Positions 32,491-41,509 of a stretch of 43,652 nt of DNA are shown here, piece after piece. Numbering within the stretch: the stretch's first letter is position 1; every line of letters starts with the position of its first letter. The notes beneath the pieces are model-generated. The model had not been told where the DNA came from and did no database searches. It saw only the letters and a list, made by a program, of their open reading frames with translations. The stretch comes from Rhizopus sp. PT2906. Lineage: Eukaryota; Mucoromycota; Mucoromycetes; Mucorales; Rhizopodaceae. The stretch is from positions 1-43,652 of the forward strand of contig JAMYHX010000372.1 in NCBI GenBank assembly GCA_025529335.1, written 5' to 3'. The position numbers and the translations under genes are program-made.

Positions 32491-33654
32491 TTAATCGCTT
32501 TCATCCAACATATCTTGTTCTTCATCCATTTCATCTCTTGGCTCATTTAATGGCATCTTCTCTTCTTCTTCTTCTTCTTCTTCTGCGTCAGTATCATATT
32601 CTAAAGGATCTTCTTCATCACTATCACTTGGATTAAAGTTTTCATCATTTTCTGAATCCTCACTATCATGCTGATTTCCTTCCATTCCTTCTTCTTTAAC
32701 ATCAGAAGAATCACTTTCCTTTTTACTGACAGCCTTTCTCTCTTCTGACATGCTTTGATCATCAATGCCTGCCTTTTTGATGTAAGCATCTATGGGTCCA
32801 TATTCCTCTTGAGAAATCATTGAAAACTGAATTGACTCATCCTCCCCTTCTTTTGTCGCTCTAAACCCGGGACTACCATATATCTGACTTTCCTTCTTCA
32901 ACGTGAGCACAAGATCAAACGTTCGCTGAGTGATACTTGTCACTGCATTTTCGGATATGCTCGAGAGTGGAATGAATAAGGTTGGCTTTTTGAAACCATA
33001 AAGTATACCCGTGGGCAAGAAAAATAAGAACCCATCCTTTGCCTTGAGATAGGCAGTGACATAATATTTGTCTTCTGCGGTCTTATTACCACCTGAACAG
33101 ACAAAGGCTTGCTTTGATGGTTGTGATATAGCAATACGAGCATGTTCTGTTAGTAGTTGGGCAATGATCTCATGTTTATCTGACTCCAACACCGATGCCT
33201 CCTTATTGACCACTTCTATTTTGACGGCAACTTTATCTTGTGTGTTAAAGACGACAGCATCTTCATTCTTGAGAAATAACGCATATGTGAATGCCTTGTT
33301 TGTCTTTTCGGGAGTAGGCACACACGTACCCAAGGCAAAGTCGTCCAGCCTATAGCTGAACTCGATAGCCTCTGTCTTTGAGTTGTAAAGAATGAGGTGC
33401 GTAGGAGTGATGATGATATCGTACTTTTTTCTTGCTGGAGATTGAAAAGAGACATCGATCAGACGAACAAGTTGATCTTTGATTAGATCATTCTGATCAA
33501 GTTTACGTCGCTTTGCCATTCCGTCATCCTTGCTTTCATAGTATTCTATCAGACGCTGAATGACATTGGTGCTGCTTGGGTGCTCTGTCAACAGATCCTT
33601 AACGGATTGTCTCAGTTCGAGATCTCTTATGCTTTTATCGAGCCAACTTGCCAT
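32491..33654 (-). CDS. RTT106: histone chaperone Rtt106-like
   Basis: Single exon, 387 residues from the ATG at 33654. The N-terminal about 50 residues form a helical segment (WLDKSIRDLELRQSVKDLL). Two pleckstrin-homology-like folds follow (about 65-170 and 180-290), with DIIITPTHLILYNSKTEAIE, FLFFLPTGILYGFKKPTLFI and FSMISQEEYGPIDAYIKKAG, typical of the Rtt106/Pob3 family. The last 90 residues are extremely acidic, with a Glu run coded by a TTC repeat (about 32558-32583). Rtt106 binds H3-H4 and deposits K56-acetylated histones in replication-coupled assembly and silencing. Pob3/SSRP1 is excluded by the short length. An upstream in-frame ATG (33816) would add 54 hydrophobic residues from T-rich leader sequence, so I reject it. 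Confidence 0.88.
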   Translation of the reverse strand: MASWLDKSIRDLELRQSVKDLLTEHPSSTNVIQRLIEYYESKDDGMAKRRKLDQNDLIKDQLVRLIDVSFQSPARKKYDIIITPTHLILYNSKTEAIEFSYRLDDFALGTCVPTPEKTNKAFTYALFLKNEDAVVFNTQDKVAVKIEVVNKEASVLESDKHEIIAQLLTEHARIAISQPSKQAFVCSGGNKTAEDKYYVTAYLKAKDGFLFFLPTGILYGFKKPTLFIPLSSISENAVTSITQRTFDLVLTLKKESQIYGSPGFRATKEGEDESIQFSMISQEEYGPIDAYIKKAGIDDQSMSEERKAVSKKESDSSDVKEEGMEGNQHDSEDSENDENFNPSDSDEEDPLEYDTDAEEEEEEEEKMPLNEPRDEMDEEQDMLDESD

Positions 33655-33821
33655 TTTGAAAATAATAATAGAAAAAAAAGAAAGAAAAAAAAAAATTAAG
33701 AGAGCCCAAACCGTGTTGGTGTTTCCGAGTTTGAAATATATCAGTTTGTACTGTGCTTCTACTCTCAATTGACCAAATGTTTGCAAATCAAAGAAAATTA
33801 GAGTTGTTGAATTCATGAAGA

Positions 33822-34052
33822 ATGTTTGGTAATATTATTGAAAGTGCTCTATTACAACAACAAACACCTCTACATCCAAGTATGAAACTTCTTTTAACCT
33901 ACATGTTACTTATTCTGGTTAATGACGAAGGTTCTTACTCGTCCAAGAAAAGAGTAAACTTGCAAAGAGCTATTGAGATTCAAAAGCAGATTTTTAAAGA
34001 AAAGAGGCAAATAGTTTCAAAAAAAAAAAAGGTAATATATATAACCTGGTGA
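33822..34052 (+). CDS. small hypothetical protein, weak
   Basis: An ATG-led frame of 76 codons, divergent from RTT106 and 168 bp from its start. A hydrophobic stretch (MKLLLTYMLLILV) is followed by a basic helix (KKRVNLQRAIEIQKQIFKEK). The frame ends just after a possible donor (AAAAAG then GTAATA at 34031), so a downstream exon may exist. No family recognised. It could equally be chance. Confidence 0.25.
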   Translation: MFGNIIESALLQQQTPLHPSMKLLLTYMLLILVNDEGSYSSKKRVNLQRAIEIQKQIFKEKRQIVSKKKKVIYITW

Positions 34053-34474
34053 GTAAAAGACGTATCAGACATGTGTCTATTATTGCTTTGAAAAATTAGA
34101 GCACCCATAATTCGTTGAACAAAAAGAGTAGCTTCTTGTGTATCAACCCAGAATGAGTCTCTGTGAAGCATGGTAGATCCACCAAGTCCTGGGATGCCCT
34201 TTCATTTCTCGTAATTGATTTATCGGGCTTCACCTCTCATGTGTACTTGGAGTTTCCATTCTTCATTTTTCTCAAACTCAAATCAGTCAATACGAAACTG
34301 AAAGATTTAAAATACAAGCAGCTGTCATTTTTATATAAATACTCAAGTACTTGATAACTATCAGCTATTTACTACCATAAAGCAATATATTATTTTCTTT
34401 TGAATTCAACAGTTTACTCATTTATTGTTCATAAGAATTGATGTCCAAAGTAGCTTGGGGAGAAGGGCTATTTC

Positions 34475-35008
34475 TCAATTTATCTGTATCTGAAAGGTTA
34501 AACACAGAGCAGAAGTGGTTGTTGCGGGAGGAGTGTAATACGTTGGTTTTACCAAATTGAGCAACGAATGGGCCGGCTGTTTGCATTCTTGGATGCCGTA
34601 ACTAAAGTCAATTGATGATCTTTTTCTTTTCCTTGAGGTTATGGCTGATTCAAATAGTTTAATATTGTCGTTCAATAAGTTTGCAAGACTAGAAAGTCAT
34701 CTAACTCGAGCAACGATGCCGGGAAGTATATTTTAAACATCGGAACAACAACGTACAGGCTAGTGGTTGTCAAATAAATAGAAAACACTTGGACACATGA
34801 TCCTTCTATCTGAATCACGCACCCGATGACTTTCTTAGCATCGCTTTTTTGGCATTACCATGTTCAAAATACCGTCTAAAATACATTTGCCTTCTCAAAG
34901 AAGCTTTGATTTATCATGCAGGATTTTGTCTTCATCTGCAACTTCACCGGCACCAATATCGTATTCTTTTCCGTCTGAGTCGTAAAGAGATCGAATATCA
35001 ATTTTTAA
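34475..35008 (-). pseudogene. decayed copy of an unidentified protein family
   Basis: Read on the minus strand, protein-like sequence continues across three frames. First KIDIRSLYDSDGKEYDIGAG followed by DEDKILHDKSKLL and an internal TGA. Then, in another frame, AKKVIGCVIQIEGSCVQVFS and LYVVVPMFKIYFPASLLELD. Then NDNIKLFESAITSRKRKRSS and IDFSYGIQECKQPAHSLLNL. The blocks follow each other with no gap, which strongly suggests one gene broken by indels. I recall this style from multi-copy Mucorales proteins of unknown function; I do not assign a role. A further minus-strand coding-like block (34171-34050, LHRDSFWVDTQEATLFVQRI) may be unrelated. Confidence 0.5.
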
Positions 35009-35757
35009 AGGGAAACATTACATGCACCAGAAAATACACCCAGAAGTTAGACTAACACTACAGACGCGACCTTTATCCATTACCTATGATGTCTCCAAAC
35101 AAAGCTTTTCATTATATGGCGTCAAACTAAACATTTATAAAGTCGCCATATTGGTTTTTTTTTTTCTTTTCAGGAAGAAAGAGATAAAAAGAGGTTGCTA
35201 TTTTTTATTCTAATTTTATGTTGTTAGTTTGATCAACAAAGAATCAAGATTAATCACACGCAATTATATGACATCATATTTTATATCAGAGAGAGAGTAA
35301 ACTGGACAGCCTTGTATTAGATAGAGAATCCGGTAGTGTAAAGTTGTATAGCAACAACATAGGTAGCGTCTCATGGATGTACCTGTAGTATTAGTCTATT
35401 TTCTGGCGCATTTTCTGGTGCATGTAATGTTGGCTTTTTTTTTTGTTTCCCTTCCTAGACCACAATCTCATAGAATCTCCCCATTAGTACACTTATTTAG
35501 ACTGCTTATTGAATGTTCGTCGGTTCTACTCGCTCATTTATGCACTTGCAGGCGTTTAAGCGAGAGGCTAATTTGCGAAAGTGAGTGCTTGAGTAGCATC
35601 ATATTCTAAGCGAGGCTCTTTGAGCAAATCTCATACAAATGTCCATAATTATTCAAAAAAGTGGGCAAAGTTTTCAAACATCTGGTAAATTGAGAGTGGA
35701 AGCACAGTATGTGTAGATGTGATTATTGTTATTATTATTATTAATACTAAATAGTAA
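35009..35757. other. non-coding spacer
   Basis: No supported gene. The frame 35373-35609 (78 codons) starts with ATG and is hydrophobic, but has no family resemblance. The end carries ATT trinucleotide repeats (35723-35742) next to the acyltransferase stop. Confidence 0.45.
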
Positions 35758-37269
35758 TTATACAAAGAGTTGATAAGCATATTCATAAGCTGTCTTGATA
35801 AGAATGACAAGAACCAAGACTAAAGGCAAATAGAATATAAAATAAAGCCAATAACCAAAACATTCTCTGATTGTATGTCGTAACTTGAGAGGCACTTTCA
35901 CTGTGCGATCTCTTCTATACAACAATTCATCTTCATCTTCAATAACTGGTTCTTCTGGAAACTTGCCTGTTTCATTATAATACACAAGTCTCCTATCTTT
36001 CTCTGCCCATCTTTCAAACAGCCACGGCGTGAAACGCTCTGGATCTGATGGTAAAGAATCAATGCGGTATCGACGTATGTGAATATGGATTTTATGTGGA
36101 CCTTTTCGATCACAGAATATATGCTTCATGGTCAACACATCTTCTGGATTCTCTCCTATTGGTATTCCTGGGTATCCTATCGTAAGATCATACAACCATT
36201 CGACGCTGTCTCCTAATGTGTCTTTACATAATAACAGTCCAGTTGTCCTTGGTAACAGAGTGAATTTATAATCTTCCTTTTAAGCAAAAAATAAAATAAA
36301 TATCTCGTAGCTTGCGCCTAATGCCCTTCTTCTTACCATGTTGAATTTCTGTGCATACGCTTTTGATCTGGCACGAGTATCATCCGAAATAACTAAATAA
36401 GGAAATAAGTCTCCTTTTTTCATTGTTCATATTGAACAGCCGTCCAGATACCTGTTCCTTCCGGAAACAACATTAGCCACATTGGCCTATTCCTCTTTCT
36501 TGCCCGTTCTAGATTATTGATGACTGTGTCTTTGTCAGATTCTAACTTTCTTTTCAGAAAAATAAATTCAAAAAACTTCATTCCCTAAAATACAGATATA
36601 GTTGAGTCGAAAGTGTCGGCATCGGAAAAATATTTACCCTAAATAGTAAATAGAGAACGGTGTCACTTTAAATACATAGAGTAAAAAGATGAATAATCAT
36701 CATACTTACGTTCCGTATATAGGTATTAGACTCAGACTATGCTTAAGCATGATCTTTAATGAGCCATGAGCTTTGGATAGATAAGCCAAGAACCAAATGT
36801 AAATCCAGTCAACCAGTATCTATTGTATGTACACGCATAGAAAAAAAAAAAAAAAGAATATGGCTCAGCAATAGCTTTTTTATATGTAGGCTTCTATGTC
36901 TACCTGATGATTAGCCATCATAATGAGCTTCTCAGGAAAAGAGATGCCTATGACCTCTCCTTGTTTATTGCGAGTCAAGAGTCTTTCTAACCTTTCCTCT
37001 TCATCCTCATCTTCCTCATCAAGCCCACTTCCCTCTCGAGTACAGCTTTTATCCAATGTGATAATTAAGTCTCCGGGTGCAAATAACCGCATCATCAGAA
37101 ATAAGTTATTTGCCCATTGTCGCATGATATGTGCCTGGAATTTATAATAAAGACGTCTTGATACGGGCCAAATAAAAAGTGATAAAAACTGCACTCCTGT
37201 TATAAGTGTAGATTGACACCATAGGCCAAGACCAAAGCCAAGTCCATTCAATATACCTAGTATTCCCAT
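35758..37269 (-). CDS. PlsC-family lysophospholipid acyltransferase (LCLAT1/Cst26 type)
   Basis: Six exons on the minus strand (37269-36904, 36819-36710, 36638 alone, 36584-36452, 36392-36337, 36276-35758) make 394 residues. An N-terminal membrane segment is followed by motif I NHQILVD (120-126, rebuilt across intron 1), motif II around MKFFEFIFLKRK, motif III FPEGT (199-203), and a C-terminal pair of hydrophobic segments (about 360-390). It should acylate a lysophospholipid, such as lysophosphatidylinositol or lysocardiolipin, in the ER or mitochondria-associated membrane. The 1-nt exon at 36638 completes the Thr159 codon and is the only way I found to keep frame. The start is the first ATG; further upstream only a GTG is in frame. 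It is divergent from TMA16, 194 bp apart. Confidence 0.85.
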
Positions 37270-37463
37270 TTTATTAAATAGAAAGAAAAAGAGACAGAGA
37301 GAGAGAAGAGGGAGGGAAAAAAAATAGCGCGGAAACCCATCGCCTGCCACTTTTGTGTGTGTGTGTAATTCTGTCTTTCAACTGTTGTGACTGTAAGAAT
37401 TACTTGATATGTGTGGCTGAGTGTTTTAAAAAAGGTTCCCTTCTTTCACTTCAAATTGCATAA

Positions 37464-38164
37464 ATGGTAAAGAAATAGATCTTTACAAACTCTTTGTTAA
37501 ACAACATTTGTAGGGAAATAAAAGACTGACGTTAAAGACAATTAAAAACAGAGATGCCATTCATCCATATTCAAGAAAGGCTCAACAGTTAACAAGAGTA
37601 TATCAGCGTAAAGAAAAGATGGCTAGAAAAGAACAACAAAAGTCAGTGAACCCAATTGGTATGTCACTGAATATTACTTTATACGTAAACTAATATCAAA
37701 AAGGGGATCGATGGCTCTGGTTTAGATATGCATTTGATGAAGAAAAGAAGGCAGCAACGATGAAAGATATGCATGAGTTGATACAACTCTATTTGGCTCG
37801 TAACGACGATGAAATCAATACATTAGAAAAGGAAAGAGCAAGAGGACACAAGAAACCAAAGTCATCACGACAACACTTTTTAGAAGCATTAAAAGAAAGA
37901 GAATCAAACGAATATGTGTCAGGATTAGGTTAGTTATAGAAAGAATTGATTATTCTTAATAATAACTTATGTATAAAAGAATTACCTGATATGACAAACG
38001 GAAAGACACTGGAGCTGTTGAGAGAATGGGATGGCGATAAAAATAGTATGTCCCGCATAAAGACAATAAGAGTACGAAAACCTTTATCTGAAGAATCAAA
38101 AGCAGTAACCCCAGCAGCCAAGGAGAAGTCAGATAAAGTCAATGATTTGATGGATACAGAATAG
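37464..38164 (+). CDS. TMA16: Tma16-like ribosome-associated protein
   Basis: Four exons (37464-37466, 37514-37658, 37704-37928, 37980-38164) yield 185 residues. Conserved features of Tma16 are present: DAIHPYSRKAQQLTR near the start, GDRWLWFRYAF with its paired Trp, LIQLYLARNDDEI, a basic GHKKPKSSRQ stretch, and GLELPDMTNGKTLELLREWD. The tail is charged. Tma16 binds late 60S pre-ribosomes in the nucleus and cytosol. The first coding exon is just the ATG, followed at once by GTAAAG; the first ATG inside exon 2 would delete the conserved HPYSRKA block, so this start is favoured. Introns are 45-51 nt. Confidence 0.9.
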
Positions 38165-38988
38165 AATTTAATAAACATTGCATGAACATTTTGGATCATC
38201 CCTGTCACATATCTTCTCATTGTCTATTACTACTTACGGGAGTGTGTTTATCCACAAGGTTAAGCCCTGTGAAGGAATTACCATAAACAACCTCAACACC
38301 TGTATTCACGAAAATGCTATGCATAGACGCTTAATCTTTTGAACCTTATTTGTAAAAGAAAAGTCTGTAGGCCTAGAATGAGGATCCAAAAGATGCATAG
38401 TATTTCTATCAGCAAACAATACAGCAGTTCATCCGCTTCATTGATTGCTTGACAGTAGAAACTATCTTTATAAGCCCGCAATGTCAAAGACATAACAAAA
38501 CAGCCACCTTTATAATCATTGAATGCCCATGTAAAAAGAGAGCTGTAATAAACATTCTTATTCCAGATACATCAGTGTTAAATGACTTGCAGTTAAAACC
38601 TTGTTAGCTAAACAACCACAAAATTCAATAATTGCATATTCAGGTTTATCAGCAACGAGCCCATTTCAATATTAATTAGATTTGCATTTATCAAAGTGCA
38701 CAGATTCCAAGAAGAAACATAATACTATAAAACTATGTAACAATGCCAAGAAATTACTACCATAAACTACCCGTATAGAATGCTTATAAAGGCATGGAAA
38801 GTGTCTATCATCAGCGATCGATGTTTGTGTAAACTTCAAATTAAGACAACATTTTCATGCGGCACAAATACGCAAAGCTCGACAAACAAAAAGCTGCATC
38901 AACAAATATAGGCCGTACATCAGGTGCTTCTGCATAACAAGATACCATTTTGTTTGCCAATGAAACCAGTTGCTGGCAGTAATGATAA
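38165..38988. other. gene-poor region after TMA16
   Basis: No gene seen. Minus-strand sequence around 38340-38420 reads HSRPTDFSFTNKVQKIKRLC in one frame, flanked by stops and frame changes, so this too may be an old relic; I cannot identify it. Confidence 0.4.
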
Positions 38989-39354
38989 AAACTTCTAGAA
39001 GGATATGATGTTCTTATCGGCTGAAAACAATTGGTAAAAAGTATTATTCACCATAACCAGGTCAGTCTCTATAGGGGTAGAGGTGACCTCAAACCTCCCT
39101 TTTCGGAAAAGAAGAGTAAAGAAGAACAGTGGTCTAGAGAGCTATCCAACATTACTGAAATGGTCAAATTACTGAATAAGGTTTTGGTCATGCAGACTTG
39201 TACTAGGTGTAAGCGTGGTGACGCGGCCGATTCAAATCTTAAAGATAGAGTAAAAATGATCGGCCATTGGTACATTCATGGCATACTTGTAACATTTACT
39301 TTTTGGATATTTCATATGCCAAATACACGTATCTCCGTCTTATGCACCGCCTGA
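38989..39354 (+). pseudogene. possible decayed gene fragment
   Basis: A frame with one internal TGA reads KLLEGYDVLIG, stop, then VSLYRGRGDLKPPFSEKKSK, EMVKLLNKVLVMQTCTRCKR (a CxxC), and ends after HMPNTRISVLCTA. There is no ATG start near the beginning. Composition is protein-like and the stretch exceeds chance expectation for this AT content. No family assigned. Confidence 0.35.
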
Positions 39355-40540
39355 AATAAAGTTTTTACATTGAGGCTGCAGTTGAATACACAAACATAAG
39401 CTCCATATATTTTTGGTAATTTTGCCCAAGAATTACTCATCCGCTCTTGGCACACGCGCGCCTGTTACGGGGCCCATTCATTGTTCACATAGTATAATCG
39501 TGTTACAGATCAATGTTATCTATAATCACTAAGCCAGGCCGTTGCTTTTAGGGCGTAAAAGACACGTAATTTGTTGTTTGTTGAGTAACAAACATCATGT
39601 CAACCTTGGTGTTAGTATAGGAACCAACATTTATGGCTTCACCGGAAAATATGTGTAACATTTTTATTTTGCCAATGCTGAGAACTACCTTCCCCTTTTT
39701 CTGCCCCTTCCTCACTCTTTCATCTATTTATCTTACTATTCTAGAGGAGGGTAATGCTCCTTTGGAATTATGCAAAAAAAAGGAAAATAAGATTATACAT
39801 TTAAGGTAGCACCGACATTATTATTTTGATAGAAAACGTGTTCTACCGAGAAAATTATGGCCAAAACGACCTGTGGAGACAAAGTATACTCACTCTAAGG
39901 AGAATAACAAATACCCCGAATGGCACTCACTTTCTTACACTAATTTTATTGTATGCGGGGGCTTGCCGTTTAATGCATTCGCTGATATCCATTAAAAAAT
40001 AAAAAACACAAGAGCTTTAGGACATGAGTCATGAATACCAGTATTTCCTGATTGCTCTGTGAGAAAAGAACAAGATTGCACAAGCAATGAAAAAAGAACA
40101 GCGATCTAGGCTATACATGTACGTGCACTCTATACTTTTATCTTTAACTATAAAGATTTGAGGAGAAGTATTAAGGGAGGAGTTTTCTATTGTAAATTTG
40201 CCATTTTTTTTATAAATATTTATTCAGATTTACTGCGAATGCATCAATGTGTTTGTGGAATAAGAACATTGGGTATATTTGTTTGTTACCTTGCCAAAAG
40301 CACGCCAGTGGTATAGTCGTCCATTCTTTTGGCCGGAGTATTACAATCAGATACCGGGCTCATCAAGGTTTCAGCAACTACTTTATATAGAAAATACGAT
40401 GTACTCAGCGCCTCCCTCCTGGGACCATGTCCAGAATTTTATATGTGTGTCGTGCACATTTCAATTTTGTAACCCAAAGATCAGCCCCTCCCCCTAATTC
40501 TACAATGCTTGATTAAGGAATAATTGAACCTAAAATTAAC
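39355..40540. other. non-coding region
   Basis: AT-rich, no gene supported; the frame at 40279-40497 has no recognisable features. The right part is the upstream region of the gene at 40682. Confidence 0.45.
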
Positions 40541-40548
40541 TATAAATA
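40541..40548 (+). promoter_or_regulatory. TATA box of the Ser-rich protein gene
   Basis: TATAAATA, 134-141 nt before the ATG at 40682, followed by a pyrimidine-rich stretch and an A/T-rich leader with several ATATA words. Confidence 0.55.
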
Positions 40549-40681
40549 CGCAGGGCGTTTTCTTCATTTCTTTTTTTCTACTTTGCTGTCAAACGATTAT
40601 ATCTCAAATATATAATCGATATAAATATTTACATACACTTATCCATACAGATAAATATACATATCAATAGCAATATACCCC

Positions 40682-41509
40682 ATGGATTATAATTCATCTA
40701 TCTGCATCGCACATCTTGAAGATGACTTTTATAATGACAGATTTTCTTCACGAACCAACAGCAGCAATTACAACAGTGCTCCCTTAACAAAAGAAAATCT
40801 GTTAAAATTTAACAAAGAAGCAAAATCGACACGAAATGAGATACTGGCAAGGTATTGTCGAGAAGCTTCTATATCATCCTCTGTTCGCGAAAGATGTCAG
40901 TCAACCCCAACATCCAGCCATCCAGACATTGTTCTTGCATCACCTCGGTTACTGCCCTTTCCGTATCACAATGACTCGCACTTTCTCCCGACGGCCGAAA
41001 GACTTCAATATAACCTGGCAAATAGTTATTCTATAAGCTCATCCTCTTCCTCTTACCGAGCCGAAACATCTAGTATACCCTCTACCATTCGAAACATATC
41101 CCGTCCGCAATCGAGAAGTAACCTCAAGAACTGTTGTCACCTCAGCAGTAGTATTGCCTTCACACATGCACGAAAGCCTTCGTCAATACCCTACTTATAC
41201 AGTAGTAATAGTATCAGACGACATAGCTCAATAGTAAAAGACGATGCTAGCTCGTCAAATTACCAATCTCTCTCAGCTACCTGCTCCATAGCAACAAGTC
41301 CTATTCATAAAGAATCCTACAGCGACCGCAAGCAAATTCCTTGGATAAAACGGCTTTTGAAGTTTCTAAACAAAAACAAGCTCAAGTCTCATAGAAACCG
41401 CGAAGATCTTGAAAGATGTAAAAGCAAATCCAATCAAGTTTGGTTTTGTAAATTTGCTGTCAACCCTAACATTGCTGAAAATCGACAACAAATATTGGCC
41501 ACTATGTAA
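40682..41509 (+). CDS. Ser-rich low-complexity protein of unknown function
   Basis: A single uninterrupted frame of 275 codons opening with ATG after a good TATA-led promoter. The product is rich in Ser, Arg and Asn and probably disordered, with Ser runs near residues 118-125. The first 70 residues include LTKENLLKFNKEAKSTRNEI and ARYCREASISSS, possibly a short helix. The last 60 residues are basic (WIKRLLKFLNKNKLKSHRNR) and end with WFCKFAVNPNIAENRQQIL. These two ends look more conserved in style than the middle. No domain recognised. Many Ser/Arg sites could be phosphorylated, but that is speculation. Confidence 0.65.
   Translation: MDYNSSICIAHLEDDFYNDRFSSRTNSSNYNSAPLTKENLLKFNKEAKSTRNEILARYCREASISSSVRERCQSTPTSSHPDIVLASPRLLPFPYHNDSHFLPTAERLQYNLANSYSISSSSSSYRAETSSIPSTIRNISRPQSRSNLKNCCHLSSSIAFTHARKPSSIPYLYSSNSIRRHSSIVKDDASSSNYQSLSATCSIATSPIHKESYSDRKQIPWIKRLLKFLNKNKLKSHRNREDLERCKSKSNQVWFCKFAVNPNIAENRQQILATM

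Noticed and set aside
4918..33654. Chromatin-gene cluster (FUN30, BRE1, RTT106)
   Set aside because: The genes lie 20 kb or less apart but are interspersed with unrelated genes and relics; no shared promoter or motif was seen, so chance is the simpler view.
33655..33816. N-terminal extension of RTT106 from an upstream ATG
   Set aside because: The 54 added residues are hydrophobic and come from a T-rich tract typical of fungal leaders; family members begin at the later helix.
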